DNA of 64,000 nucleotides. It comes from Holzapfeliella floricola DSM 23037 = JCM 16512. GTDB lineage: Bacteria > Bacillota > Bacilli > Lactobacillales > Lactobacillaceae. The notes under the pieces were generated by a model. The model did not search any database, was not told the origin of the DNA, and saw only the letters and a program-made list of their open reading frames with translations. The stretch lies in contig NZ_AYZL01000020.1 in NCBI RefSeq assembly GCF_001436605.1, positions 124,001-188,000 of the forward strand, given 5' to 3'. Both the position numbers and the translations under genes were made by a program. This document shows positions 19,555 through 30,506 of the stretch, one piece after another. Positions within the stretch are counted from its first letter, which is position 1, and every line of letters begins with the position of its first letter.

Positions 19555-21486
19555 ATGAAACAAAAACAAAGTAGGCGTTATTTTACGGAGATTGATGGGT
19601 TAAGAGCATTAGCTGTTATTGGTGTTATTTTATATCACATTAACCCGAACCAATTTATTGGTGGTTATTTAGGTGTTTTGATCTTTTTTGTTCTGTCAGG
19701 ATATTTTATAACAGGGCATATCATCAAAAGAGTTAAGCTTAATCAATTTAGCTTTAAAGAATTTTATATTAAGAGAATAAAGCGAATTTATCCACAACTA
19801 ATTAGTGTTTTGGCACTAACTAGTACTTATATTTTATTATTTCAACGTCAACTACTACATAATTTATATCAAATTGTTTTAACTAATTTACTTGGTGTTT
19901 ACAATTTTTGGCAGATTCTTAATGGCCAATCTTATTTTGAACGATTTGCACAAGATGAATCACCATTTATTCATTTATGGACATTGTCTATTGAATGGCA
20001 ATATTATTTAATTTGGCCAATTGTTTTAGTCATTTTGTTTAAACTATTCAAAAAAATCAGTTATGTTGCTAGTTTTACCGTAGTTATTGCGGCCTTGTCT
20101 GCAGGGTTAATGGCTTTTTTATACCATCCGGGTATAGATACTAGCCGTATCTATTATGGAACAGATACACGTTTATTTGCTTTGATGATAGGGTCTTTAT
20201 TAGCTATGATTTGGCCATCTGAAAAGTTATCAAAAAATGTATATTTATCTGTGAAATGGCTAATAAACCTATTTGGCGCTGTTGCATTAGTTGCTTTATG
20301 CTGGATGAGTATTTGGTCAGAAATGGATCCGCAAAATGGTGTGCCTTATTTGTGGGGAATGTTGGTGTTTTCATTGATATCAGCAGTATTAGTTGCTATT
20401 ATTATCCATCCTGCATCTTCCTTTAATCGATTACTGACTAACCCAATATTTAGTTACTTGGGTAGCAGAAGTTATGGGATTTACTTATACCAATTTCCGG
20501 TTATGATCTTTTTTGAAACAACTTTCAAAAATACTGCCCATCACCCGCGTTTAGTTCCAGTAGTAGAAGTGATTTTGATTTTATTAATTTCAGAAGTTTC
20601 ACATCAGCTAATAGAAAAACATGCCCACAATTTTTCTTTGAGTTATTTAAAATCAAGATTATCAAACTTCTCTCAAATGAAGTGGTATGGTCAATTAAAA
20701 TGGAGTATTTTTAGCGCTATTATTTTAGCATTCATCGTTAGTGTGGGAGTTTCACCTTTTGCTAAAGAACAAGTTAATCCCAATCCGCTAGAACAAGCAG
20801 TGACTGATAATGTAAAAGAAAATAAAAAACATAACGCTAGAATCTTAGCCCAAAATAATCGATTGAATAATGGGGATGCAGAAAATGATTATTTAGTAGC
20901 TAAACAACAGGCTGAAAACAAACCCGTGTCAATTGATTCCTCTTATCAAGAATTAGGCTTGACTGCTTCAGAGTTGCAACAATTAAATTACCTTTCTGCA
21001 ACTGCTATTGGGGATTCTGTTATGGCTGGATCTTCAAATGGATTGCGGGCCATTTTACCTAACATGACCATTGATGCTGCGATTTCAAGACAAATGGTTG
21101 AAGGCTATGACATCCTAAAAAAATATAAAGAAGAGGGGAATCTTAGTCCTATTATCGTAATGGGCCTAGGAACTAATGGCCCATTTTCATTTGATGATTT
21201 AGAAAAGGTAATGGAATTAGTTGGAAAAGATAGTCATTTATTTTGGATTAATGTCCATGTTCCTAATCGTCCATGGGAAACAAATGTTAATCAAACAATA
21301 GCTGAATTTGCCTCAACACATTCTTCTGATTTTACAGTGATTGACTGGCATGATTATTCTAATACGCATCCTGATTGGTTTATAGATGATTTAACTCACT
21401 TAAATCCATTGGGTAATGGTCCGAAATACTATGGCTCTTATATTGCCAAAATAATATTACAAACAATGGCTAATCAAAAACAGTAA
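19555..21486 (+). CDS. OatA-like membrane O-acyltransferase with SGNH domain, copy 2
   Basis: A 643-residue paralogue of the protein at 15108. The N-terminal membrane domain is nearly identical over its first helices, while the linker and SGNH domain have diverged. The catalytic Ser motif GDSVMAGSS and the terminal DDLTHLNPLG (Asp and His) are both kept, so it should be active. It probably acetylates a cell-wall sugar. The ATG follows ACGGGGG. It stands behind two terminators and so is transcribed apart from rpmF; the metallophosphatase follows after 21 bp. Confidence 0.87.
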   Translation: MKQKQSRRYFTEIDGLRALAVIGVILYHINPNQFIGGYLGVLIFFVLSGYFITGHIIKRVKLNQFSFKEFYIKRIKRIYPQLISVLALTSTYILLFQRQLLHNLYQIVLTNLLGVYNFWQILNGQSYFERFAQDESPFIHLWTLSIEWQYYLIWPIVLVILFKLFKKISYVASFTVVIAALSAGLMAFLYHPGIDTSRIYYGTDTRLFALMIGSLLAMIWPSEKLSKNVYLSVKWLINLFGAVALVALCWMSIWSEMDPQNGVPYLWGMLVFSLISAVLVAIIIHPASSFNRLLTNPIFSYLGSRSYGIYLYQFPVMIFFETTFKNTAHHPRLVPVVEVILILLISEVSHQLIEKHAHNFSLSYLKSRLSNFSQMKWYGQLKWSIFSAIILAFIVSVGVSPFAKEQVNPNPLEQAVTDNVKENKKHNARILAQNNRLNNGDAENDYLVAKQQAENKPVSIDSSYQELGLTASELQQLNYLSATAIGDSVMAGSSNGLRAILPNMTIDAAISRQMVEGYDILKKYKEEGNLSPIIVMGLGTNGPFSFDDLEKVMELVGKDSHLFWINVHVPNRPWETNVNQTIAEFASTHSSDFTVIDWHDYSNTHPDWFIDDLTHLNPLGNGPKYYGSYIAKIILQTMANQKQ

Positions 21487-21507
21487 AGTGCAATTTGGAG
21501 GTATATT

Positions 21508-23073
21508 TTGAAATTAAAATTACTACTAACTAGTGATTCACACGGATTCATTAGACCCACAACCTATCAAAATCGAAAGATTACGGGTGATTTTGGTATA
21601 ACAAAACTAGCGACAGCTTTTAGTCAAGAAGAAGCTAAAGATGATTATGATTATTTGCTTAAAATCAATAACGGTGATTTTATTCAGGGATCAGCTCTAG
21701 CAACTTATCTCAATAAAAAGAATACACTGTCAGCGATTCAAAGATTTAATGATGTTTTTAATACCATTGGATTTGATGCCACAATTGTGGGTAATCATGA
21801 GTTTAACTATGGTTTTGATTATCTTAAACAATTCATTAACCAAGATAGTCAGGTTTTAAATGCTAATATTTTAAATAGCGAAACCAAGCAGTCAGCATTT
21901 GGTAAACCTTATCAAATTTATGAGCAAGCAGGCGTGAAAATTGGGCTACTAGGGTTAACCACAGCATATATTCCAAATTGGGAGCAGCCTCAAAAAATAG
22001 CTGGATTGCAGTTTGAATCGGCATATGACATGGCAAAAAAATGGGTGCCTTTACTCAAACAAGAAGCCGATATCGTTGTGGTTTGTTATCACGGTGGATT
22101 TGAGCGTGATTTACAAACAGGCAAACCAACAGAAGCTCTTACGGGTGAAAATGAAGGCTATCAAATTTTAACAAAGATACCTGGGATTGATGTTTTATTA
22201 ACAGGTCATCAACACCGTCAAATTGCAGAAGTTATTAATGGCGTGGCCATTATACAACCGGGTTATCGTGCACAATTTTATGGAAAAGTAGAAGTTGACT
22301 TCGAAAAAACGCAAACTGGCGTAAAAATCAACGATAAAAAAGTAGAACTAGTCCCCACACAACCTTTTGCTGAATCAAAAGCAATTGTTGACTTAATAAA
22401 ACCGTTACATCAAGAGACTGAAGATTTCCTAGATCAAAAATTAGGACAAGTAGCAGGTGACTTTACTATTTCAAACCCGCTACAAGCTCGAATTGAAGGC
22501 AGCCACTACATTGACTTGATTAATCAAATTCAATTAACGGAAACAAAAGCTGATTTATCAGCAACTGCTATTTTGAATGATCAAGCTAAAGGGTTGCCTC
22601 AATTTGTGACTATGAGAGACATCTTAAGTAATTATCCTTTTCCTAATACATTAGCTGTGATTGAATTGACAGGACAACAGCTGCGAAATGTCTTAGAGCA
22701 TGCGGCCACTTTTTTTGATTTGGATGACCAAAACGAGATTAAAATTAATCCTGCTTTTTGCAAACCAAAACCGCAACTGTACAACTATGACATGTTTTAT
22801 CCGTTAGATTATACCTTTGATATAACCCAGCCTTATGGCAAACGTGTTGCTAAATTAAACTACCAACAACAAGAAGTGAAGCCATCAGACAAATTTAAAG
22901 TAGCTTTGAGCCAGTATCGAGCTGTTGGTGGGGGAAACTATCCTCATTATGGAGCTGATGCTATTAGTTATGAAGTATCAACAGATATGGCCGAACTCAT
23001 TGCACAATATATTAAAGATAACTCTCCAATCAAATTGCCTAAGCATTTTGATTACAAACTAAAAAAAGCTTAA
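21508..23073 (+). CDS. Metallophosphatase / 5'-nucleotidase family protein (YunD-like)
   Basis: A 521-residue protein with the calcineurin-like metal motifs in order: TSDSHG (8-13), NNGDFIQG, GNHEFNYG, CYHGGFE and TGHQHR. A C-terminal 5'-nucleotidase domain includes AVGGGNYPHYG. There is no signal peptide or wall anchor, unlike secreted UshA-type enzymes, so it is presumably cytoplasmic, as YunD is. Likely substrates are nucleoside phosphates or cyclic nucleotides. The start is TTG at 21508 with TTGGAGG 6 bases upstream. It ends at a bidirectional terminator. Confidence 0.88.
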   Translation: MKLKLLLTSDSHGFIRPTTYQNRKITGDFGITKLATAFSQEEAKDDYDYLLKINNGDFIQGSALATYLNKKNTLSAIQRFNDVFNTIGFDATIVGNHEFNYGFDYLKQFINQDSQVLNANILNSETKQSAFGKPYQIYEQAGVKIGLLGLTTAYIPNWEQPQKIAGLQFESAYDMAKKWVPLLKQEADIVVVCYHGGFERDLQTGKPTEALTGENEGYQILTKIPGIDVLLTGHQHRQIAEVINGVAIIQPGYRAQFYGKVEVDFEKTQTGVKINDKKVELVPTQPFAESKAIVDLIKPLHQETEDFLDQKLGQVAGDFTISNPLQARIEGSHYIDLINQIQLTETKADLSATAILNDQAKGLPQFVTMRDILSNYPFPNTLAVIELTGQQLRNVLEHAATFFDLDDQNEIKINPAFCKPKPQLYNYDMFYPLDYTFDITQPYGKRVAKLNYQQQEVKPSDKFKVALSQYRAVGGGNYPHYGADAISYEVSTDMAELIAQYIKDNSPIKLPKHFDYKLKKA

Positions 23074-23096
23074 CTCATATGAGTTAAGCTTTTTTA
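23062..23096. terminator. Bidirectional terminator between the phosphatase and YjzD-like genes
   Basis: Long palindrome AAAAAAGCTTAACTC / GAGTTAAGCTTTTTT around ATAT. It holds the stop codons of both convergent genes. Confidence 0.9.
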
Positions 23097-23263
23097 TTTT
23101 GGCGCTCTGCAATTGTAATTGTTACACTAAGTAAAACAGCCATTACAATTCCCATAATTAAGGATTGCATTGGTTCAAAAGAAGTTTGAGTCAATGAACC
23201 TGCAAGGTAACCAGTCACCATTGAAAAAACGATTGACCAAAACATCACAACGATATATTTCAT
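23084..23263 (-). CDS. YjzD-like (DUF2929) small membrane protein, 59 residues
   Basis: A short frame MKYIVVMFWSIVFSMVTGYL ... AERQNKKA with two membrane helices (about 3-20 and 34-52) and AGAAGGG before its ATG at 23261-23263. The sequence pattern (aromatic first helix, Gly-Tyr turn, short charged tail) fits DUF2929/YjzD, assigned from memory. The function is unknown. Its 3' end is inside the shared terminator. Confidence 0.75.
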   Translation of the reverse strand: MKYIVVMFWSIVFSMVTGYLAGSLTQTSFEPMQSLIMGIVMAVLLSVTITIAERQNKKA

Positions 23264-23373
23264 ACTTTTCCCTTCTTTCAGTCGTGTAATTCAACATCAT
23301 TTTAAAGATAAATCATTTATAAGACAAGTCTAAAATTTGTTATACTATTTTTAAAGTAAAGGAGCTTGATTAA

Positions 23374-26300
23374 ATGTTTACAAATTTACAAACAATCAGT
23401 AGTTACAGTCTTTTGCAAAGTCCGACTAAGATTAAAGATCTTGTGACCACTGCTAAAGAAAAAGGTTATCAAAGTCTTGCTTTGACAGATATTAACGTTA
23501 CTTATGGACTGATTGAATTTTATCAAGCGGCAAAAGAAGCTGGTATTGAGCCACTCTTAGGGATGCAATTAGAAGTTCGTGGTAATATTCAAGCTCAAGA
23601 GGTCTTCAGTGTAACTTTAATTGCTAAAACTAATAAGGGGTATCAAAACTTATTGAAGTTATCGTCTTTAAAGCAACTAAATGAAGCTGATTTCTCTTTA
23701 GCTGATGTCTCTCATCATTTAAGTGAGCTAATTGTCATTATACCTCCCCAAAAAAGTGAGTTACATTATTTAATGCAGCAAAACCCGTCACTAGTTAATC
23801 AATATGTTGAACAATTGCAGCAAGTCATTCCTGATGCAGCAGATCTTTATTTTGGTATTCACGCATCAGAAAAAGAAATGACTGACACTCAGCAAGTCCT
23901 AGACCTAACTAGGCCTTATCATCTTAATATTGTTGCTTTAGAAGATGTGCAGTACCTCAATCCAAAAGATGCGTTTACTCAAAAAGTGCTTAAAGCAGTT
24001 AGTGAGGGGCAGTTAATCGATAAACAAACATTGTCTGAGTCTGAAACTCAAGTTGGAGAGCGCTATTTAGAAGATAGTGCAACAGTTGCTCAAAGATATC
24101 AAAACTATGGGTATCAGCAAGCACTGGAAAATACACAAAAAATCAGTAATGAGTGCCGAGTTACTATTGATTTTTCAAGTGTCAAACTTCCAAAATTTGA
24201 GCAGTCAAAATATGAGACCTCAGCAGAATATTTGAAACATCTAACCGTACTTGGCTTAAAAAAACGATTTCAGACGAATCAGTTACCCACAGTTTACGCT
24301 AAACGTTTAGCTTATGAACTACAGGTCATTGAACAAATGGGATTTAGTGATTATTTCTTAATTGTTTGGGATGTTATTCGTTATGCATTAACACACGATA
24401 TCTTGACCAGTCCAGGACGAGGATCTGCTGCGGGGTCACTTGTTGCTTACAGTTTAAAAATCACTGATGTTGATCCGATTGCTTATAATTTATTGTTTGA
24501 GCGATTTTTAAATCCCGAACGTCAAAACATGCCGGATATTGATTTGGATATCCCGGATATTAAACGTGATGAAGTTATTGCTTATGTTTACCAAAAATAC
24601 GGATTTGATCATGTTGCACAGATTATGACATTTGGGACTTTTGGGGTTAAGCAGGCTATGAAGGATACCTTGAAAGTATTGGGGTTCAGTCAACTAGAAG
24701 CAAATAAATGGTCACAGTTGCTTTCAAAGACGTCTTATCAGAGTTTTGAAGAGGCCAAACAAAGTAACCCAGAGTTAGTTAAAAAACTTAATGAGAGTTC
24801 TTTAAACCAGGTGATTGAGACGACTGTTACTCAGCTAGAAGGGTTGCCACGCCATATTTCAACTCATGCTGCAGGTGTCATTATTTCAAAAGATGTGTTG
24901 TCGGAAAAGGTGGGCTTACAAAAAGGTGCCGCTGATATTCCAATTACCCAGCAAACTATGGGTTATTGTGAAGCACTAGGACTACTTAAAATGGACTTTT
25001 TGGGATTGCAGAATTTGACCATTCTTAGCCAAATTATCGCTAATCTTCATTCCGAAGATGTTGAAATTGACTTAGACCAGATTCCATTAACGGATCAAAA
25101 AACTTTTGAAACTTTTCAAAAAGGGGACACTGATGGGGTTTTTCAATTTGAATCTGCAGGTATCCGTCGGGTATTAAAAAAATTAAAACCAGATAGTTTT
25201 GAAGATATTGTAAGTACAAATGCTTTGTATCGACCAGGTCCAATGGATAATATTGATACCTTTGTCAAACGTAAGCACCATGAATTACCCATTGATTACC
25301 CCGATAGTAGCTTAAAATCAATTTTAGAGCCAACCTATGGTATTTTGGTTTACCAAGAACAAGTTATGCAAGCGGCACAAGCACTGGCTGGATTTACGCT
25401 AGGTCAAGCCGATATGTTACGACGAGCTATTTCTAAGAAAAATACAGCACAGCTAGCCAAGTTGAAAGATGCCTTTATGCAAGGAAGTTTATCTCATGGA
25501 CACTCACGTGAAGTTGCCGAGAAAGTTTATGCGTATATAGAAGCTTTTGCTAACTATGGATTTAACCGTTCTCACGCTGTGGCTTACAGTAAAGTGGCTT
25601 ATTGGTTAGCTTATCTTAAAACTCACTATCCTGAAGCTTTCTATGCGAGTTTGTTAAATAGTCATATCAATGATAAAGAGAAACTTACGCTGTATTTACG
25701 ACTTGCACGTCAAGCAGGCGTTAAAATTAATGGTCCTGATATTAATGTCAGCTTAGGCGAATTTAGTTTTGAAAATAATGAAATTTATTTTGGGTTACGT
25801 GCGATTAAAGGGATGCGACGCGATTTTATTAAAGCTATTCTTGAAGAAAGACAATCAAAACCTTATCGAGAAGTTATCGACTTTTTAAAACGGATTCCTA
25901 AACAATTCTTAAAATCTGACTTAATTACAAATTTAACTTATTCCGGCTTTTTTGATGCGGTTGAGCCCAATCGTAAAAAGATATTAGCCAAGTTACCTGA
26001 TTTGTTAGAGAGTTTAAAATTGTCGGGGAACAATTTGTCACTACTGGACGTATTACTTCCCAAATTGCCAGATGTGCCAGATTACACGCAACAAGAAAAA
26101 CTTATTCAAGAAGAATCAGTCTTGGGAACAACAATCAGTAAAAATCCACTTGAAGAAGTCATTGCTTACTTTAAAAAACGAGGAGCACAAGATGTAGCTA
26201 ATTTACAGATGAACCAAACAGCAACTATTGTTGGACAATTAACAGATATTAAAGTCATCAAGACTAAAGCCGGTTCTGAGATGGCATTCTTACATTTTGT

Positions 26301-26508
26301 TGAATTACATCAACCATTTTCAGTGACGGTATTTCCACAGAAATGGCAAGATTATCAATATCTTATGAAAGAATCTGGCGTCTACTTATTGAAACTGAAA
26401 ACCCAGCCGGATCGTTATGAAATTTCACAAATGCAATTAATCTTAGAAAATGTTAAAAAGATTATGATAAATAAGCCCAATGACAGGGCACAACAGGACA
26501 CAAAATAA
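23374..26508 (+). CDS. dnaE: DNA polymerase III alpha subunit, DnaE type
   Basis: A 1044-residue C-family polymerase. An N-terminal PHP domain spans about 1-200, with its first metal histidines replaced (LQTISSYSLL where active PHP domains read LHVHSEYSLL). The palm holds GRGSAAGSLVAY and the catalytic PDIDLD (387-392). A helix-hairpin-helix region and a C-terminal OB fold (ATIVGQLTDIKVIKTKAGSEMAFL) follow. It lacks the PolC exonuclease, so it is the Firmicute DnaE, which extends primers beside PolC. AAAGGAG precedes the ATG. pfkA and pyk follow, a frequent order in Firmicutes. Confidence 0.97.
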   Translation: MFTNLQTISSYSLLQSPTKIKDLVTTAKEKGYQSLALTDINVTYGLIEFYQAAKEAGIEPLLGMQLEVRGNIQAQEVFSVTLIAKTNKGYQNLLKLSSLKQLNEADFSLADVSHHLSELIVIIPPQKSELHYLMQQNPSLVNQYVEQLQQVIPDAADLYFGIHASEKEMTDTQQVLDLTRPYHLNIVALEDVQYLNPKDAFTQKVLKAVSEGQLIDKQTLSESETQVGERYLEDSATVAQRYQNYGYQQALENTQKISNECRVTIDFSSVKLPKFEQSKYETSAEYLKHLTVLGLKKRFQTNQLPTVYAKRLAYELQVIEQMGFSDYFLIVWDVIRYALTHDILTSPGRGSAAGSLVAYSLKITDVDPIAYNLLFERFLNPERQNMPDIDLDIPDIKRDEVIAYVYQKYGFDHVAQIMTFGTFGVKQAMKDTLKVLGFSQLEANKWSQLLSKTSYQSFEEAKQSNPELVKKLNESSLNQVIETTVTQLEGLPRHISTHAAGVIISKDVLSEKVGLQKGAADIPITQQTMGYCEALGLLKMDFLGLQNLTILSQIIANLHSEDVEIDLDQIPLTDQKTFETFQKGDTDGVFQFESAGIRRVLKKLKPDSFEDIVSTNALYRPGPMDNIDTFVKRKHHELPIDYPDSSLKSILEPTYGILVYQEQVMQAAQALAGFTLGQADMLRRAISKKNTAQLAKLKDAFMQGSLSHGHSREVAEKVYAYIEAFANYGFNRSHAVAYSKVAYWLAYLKTHYPEAFYASLLNSHINDKEKLTLYLRLARQAGVKINGPDINVSLGEFSFENNEIYFGLRAIKGMRRDFIKAILEERQSKPYREVIDFLKRIPKQFLKSDLITNLTYSGFFDAVEPNRKKILAKLPDLLESLKLSGNNLSLLDVLLPKLPDVPDYTQQEKLIQEESVLGTTISKNPLEEVIAYFKKRGAQDVANLQMNQTATIVGQLTDIKVIKTKAGSEMAFLHFVELHQPFSVTVFPQKWQDYQYLMKESGVYLLKLKTQPDRYEISQMQLILENVKKIMINKPNDRAQQDTK

Positions 26509-26607
26509 GAATTAAACTGTAAAAATCAGACAAAATTAAAGACATCATAATAAAAAAATGTTACTATAATAATGGTTCTGATAAGCAAATTTATGAAGAA
26601 GGTTTGA

Positions 26608-27576
<969 letters not shown>

Positions 27577-27600
27577 CAAACAAGGAAGAGGACTTATACT

Positions 27601-28992
27601 ATGAAACAAACAAAAATTGTAAGTACATTAGGACCTGCAAGTAATAATGTTGACACAATCGCAAAATTAATCGAATCAGGTGCTAACGTTTTCCGTTTCA
27701 ACTTTTCACACGGTGACCACGCAGAACACCAAGAACGTATTCAAATGGTTCACGAAGCAGAAAAGAAAACTGGTAAATTAGTAGGTATTCTTTTAGATAC
27801 TAAAGGTGCTGAAATGCGTACAACTGACCAAGAAGGCGGAAAATTCATCGCTGAAAAAGGTAAAACAATGCGCGTTTCAATGGATGCTACTTTAGTAGGT
27901 AACCCTGATAAAATCGCTGTTACATACCCAGGTTTATTCGACGATACACACGTTGGCGGACACGTTTTAATCGATGATGGTTTAGTTGATCTATTAATCA
28001 CTGAAAAAGACGAAGCTAACAAAGAACTTGTTGTTGAAGTTCAAAACACTGGTAAAATCGGTTCTAAAAAAGGTGTTAACGCACCAGGTGTTGAAATTCG
28101 CCTTCCAGGTATTACAGAAAAAGATGCAGATGATATTCGTTTTGGTTTAACACAAAACATCAACTTCATCGCTGCTTCATTCGTACGTAAAGCACAAGAT
28201 GTTTTAGATATTCGTGCAATTCTTGAAGAAACAGGTAACGAACACGTTCACATCATTCCTAAAATCGAATCACAAGAAGGTATCGACAACATCGATGAAA
28301 TTCTTGAAGTTTCAGATGGTCTTATGATTGCTCGTGGTGACATGGGTGTTGAAATCCCATTCCAAAACGTACCATTCGTTCAAAAATCACTTATCCAAAA
28401 ATGTAACGCTTTAGGTAAACCAGTTATCACAGCTACACAAATGGTTGACTCAATGCAAGAAAACCCACGTCCTACACGTGCTGAAGTTTCTGACGTTGCT
28501 AACGCTGTTTTAGATGGTACAGATGGTACAATGCTTTCAGGTGAATCAGCAAACGGTGAATACCCTGTTGAAGCTGTTTCAGCTATGGCTGCTATCGACC
28601 TACGTAGTGAAGAATCAATGTACGCAAACAACACTCTATCAAAAGCTAGATTAGCTGATTACCCAGCTCAATCAGAAACAGAAGCTCTTGCAGCAGCAGC
28701 TGTTCGTACATCTGAATCATTAGGTGCTAAAGCTATCGTGGTTTCAACAAAATCAGGCCACACAGCTAACTTAGTATCTAAATTCCGTCCAAACGCTAAA
28801 ATCGTTGCTTCAACATTTAGCGAAAACACACAACGTTCTCTAACAGTTGTTTGGGGTGTTCTTCCAGTTCTTACAACAGAAGACAAAGCATTCGACGATG
28901 CAGTTAAAGCTGCTAAAGATAACGATGTAGTAGCAAGCGGAGACAAAGTTGTTGTTATCTCAGGTAACACAGTAAGCGTTGTTGAAGCTTAA
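27601..28992 (+). CDS. pyk: Pyruvate kinase, short form
   Basis: A 463-residue enzyme: KIVSTLGPAS at the N-terminus, the catalytic MIARGDMGVEIP motif near 242-254, and TATQMVDSM. It ends after the C-terminal allosteric domain and lacks the extra phosphoenolpyruvate-utiliser-like domain carried by Bacillus and many Lactobacillus enzymes. It makes pyruvate and ATP from phosphoenolpyruvate. Codon use is strongly shifted to C-ending AAC, CAC, ATC and TTC, as in highly expressed genes. That bias also creates long reverse-strand open frames. It is cotranscribed with pfkA and ends at a strong terminator. Confidence 0.98.
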   Translation: MKQTKIVSTLGPASNNVDTIAKLIESGANVFRFNFSHGDHAEHQERIQMVHEAEKKTGKLVGILLDTKGAEMRTTDQEGGKFIAEKGKTMRVSMDATLVGNPDKIAVTYPGLFDDTHVGGHVLIDDGLVDLLITEKDEANKELVVEVQNTGKIGSKKGVNAPGVEIRLPGITEKDADDIRFGLTQNINFIAASFVRKAQDVLDIRAILEETGNEHVHIIPKIESQEGIDNIDEILEVSDGLMIARGDMGVEIPFQNVPFVQKSLIQKCNALGKPVITATQMVDSMQENPRPTRAEVSDVANAVLDGTDGTMLSGESANGEYPVEAVSAMAAIDLRSEESMYANNTLSKARLADYPAQSETEALAAAAVRTSESLGAKAIVVSTKSGHTANLVSKFRPNAKIVASTFSENTQRSLTVVWGVLPVLTTEDKAFDDAVKAAKDNDVVASGDKVVVISGNTVSVVEA

Positions 28993-29037
28993 TTCATTCT
29001 TTAAGTTTAATACTTCTTTATTAGCTTAAGATAAGTT

Positions 29038-29066
29038 AAAAAGCCAATCCATATGGATTGGCTTTT
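29038..29066 (+). terminator. Intrinsic terminator of pfkA-pyk
   Basis: AAAAAGCCAATCC and complement around ATAT, ending in TTTTT. Confidence 0.92.
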
Positions 29067-29134
29067 TCATTTGTTTAAAGCCTTGTTATCACGTATACTA
29101 AAGAGTACTAGTAAGTAAATAAAGGAGTGGGATT

Positions 29135-29596
29135 TTGGAAAGCTGGATTTTTCTTGCCCTAATTTTGGCAGTTTCCATTTTTGGAAAAAATACTTCGCTG
29201 ATTGTTGCAACTTTAGCGGTCATGTTATTCAAACTTGTCCCTTATTCAACAAAAGTACTCAGTTATGTTGATGCTAAAGGAATGAATGTCGGTATCACGA
29301 TTATCTCAATGGCAATTCTAGTACCGATTGCGACCGGGCGAATTACTTTTAAAGATTTGCTTGAAGCCTTCAAAACACCTTCTGGATATATAGCGGTTGC
29401 TTGTGGAATATTAGTTGCCATTTTGTCTGCTAAAGGTGTTGGGTTACTTGCTCAGAGTCCAGAAATAACAGTTGCTTTAGTTTTTGGAACCATTTTTGGT
29501 GTGGTTTTCTTAAAAGGTATTGCGGCAGGTCCAGTTATTGCATCAGGCATGACTTACGTTATTTTGATGGTTATTAACCAATTTATACAAAATTAA
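29135..29596 (+). CDS. UPF0756 (DUF441) membrane protein
   Basis: A 153-residue integral membrane protein with about four helices ([76 protein letters not shown]). The sequence pattern fits UPF0756/YtwI-type proteins, whose function is unknown. The start is TTG at 29135 behind AAAGGAG. It begins a run of tightly packed genes (cvfB, xerD, ribT, scpA, scpB, rluB) and lies 10 bp before cvfB. Confidence 0.85.
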   Translation: MESWIFLALILAVSIFGKNTSLIVATLAVMLFKLVPYSTKVLSYVDAKGMNVGITIISMAILVPIATGRITFKDLLEAFKTPSGYIAVACGILVAILSAKGVGLLAQSPEITVALVFGTIFGVVFLKGIAAGPVIASGMTYVILMVINQFIQN

Positions 29597-29606
29597 GGAT
29601 GAAATT

Positions 29607-30506
29607 ATGTTACAAGATAAGTTAGGAAAAGTTATTGAAGCAACAATAACAGATATGAATAAGGATGCATTTTTTGTACAAGTGGATGGGCAAACCTTCT
29701 ATCTTGGAAAAAATGATATTCAAGATATTGATATTAAAGACAAAGGTGATCAAGTAGTAGGCTTTGTCTATGAAAACCAACATAAACAGTTAAGAATGAC
29801 GCAACATTACCCTGAATCGATGGTTGATGTTTATGGCTTTGGGACTGTTAAAGAAGTTAAAAGAGATTTGGGTGTTTTTATTGATATTGGATTAAAAGAT
29901 AAAGATATTGTAGTTTCACTTGATGATCTACCACTCGACTCTTTCAAATGGCCCAAACTCGATGACCGTTTAATGATTCGCCTAGAGATAGACCACAAAG
30001 ATCGTATTTGGGGCAAGCTAGCTGAAGAAGAAGTCATGGATCAATTGAGCGTTCGATACCCTCGAGATTTAAAAAATACCGAATTAGATGGCACTGTATA
30101 TGCCACAAAACAAATTGGTGCGTTTATTGTAACTGACGAGTACTATTTAGGTTTTATTCATCATACAGAAATGTATGGCCAAGCACTACGACTTGGTGAA
30201 AGAGTGAAAGCCAGGGTTATAGGTAATGGACAACATGGGCGTTTAAACTTAAGTTTAATGCCACGTGCTTTTGAAGTAATTGATGATGATGCACAAATGA
30301 TTGTAATGATGTTAAAGCGCAATAAAAATCATACACTACCTTTTTATGATAAAAGCGATGCAGAGCTAATTAAAAGCCAATTTGGTATTAGTAAAGCCAG
30401 CTTTAAACGTGCGCTTGGAAATTTGATGAAGCAGAAGTTGATTACGCAAGATAAGGAAAAAGGCGAAATAAAGTTAAATGAAGATGAACCAGCAACAAAT
30501 GACTGA
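29607..30506 (+). CDS. cvfB: CvfB-like S1 RNA-binding protein
   Basis: A 299-residue protein with S1-type OB folds (MVDVYGFGTVKEVKRDLGVFIDIGL, then QIGAFIVTDEYYLGFIHHTEMY) and a C-terminal winged-helix domain (DAELIKSQFGISKASFKRALGNLMKQKLI). This is the layout of CvfB (conserved virulence factor B), an RNA-binding regulator described in Staphylococcus and pneumococcus. It overlaps xerD by 29 bp, so the pair is likely translationally coupled. Confidence 0.9.
   Translation: MLQDKLGKVIEATITDMNKDAFFVQVDGQTFYLGKNDIQDIDIKDKGDQVVGFVYENQHKQLRMTQHYPESMVDVYGFGTVKEVKRDLGVFIDIGLKDKDIVVSLDDLPLDSFKWPKLDDRLMIRLEIDHKDRIWGKLAEEEVMDQLSVRYPRDLKNTELDGTVYATKQIGAFIVTDEYYLGFIHHTEMYGQALRLGERVKARVIGNGQHGRLNLSLMPRAFEVIDDDAQMIVMMLKRNKNHTLPFYDKSDAELIKSQFGISKASFKRALGNLMKQKLITQDKEKGEIKLNEDEPATND

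Noticed and set aside
27750-28970. Several reverse-strand frames inside pyk
   Set aside because: They follow from the C-ending codon bias of a highly expressed gene; none has a ribosome binding site.
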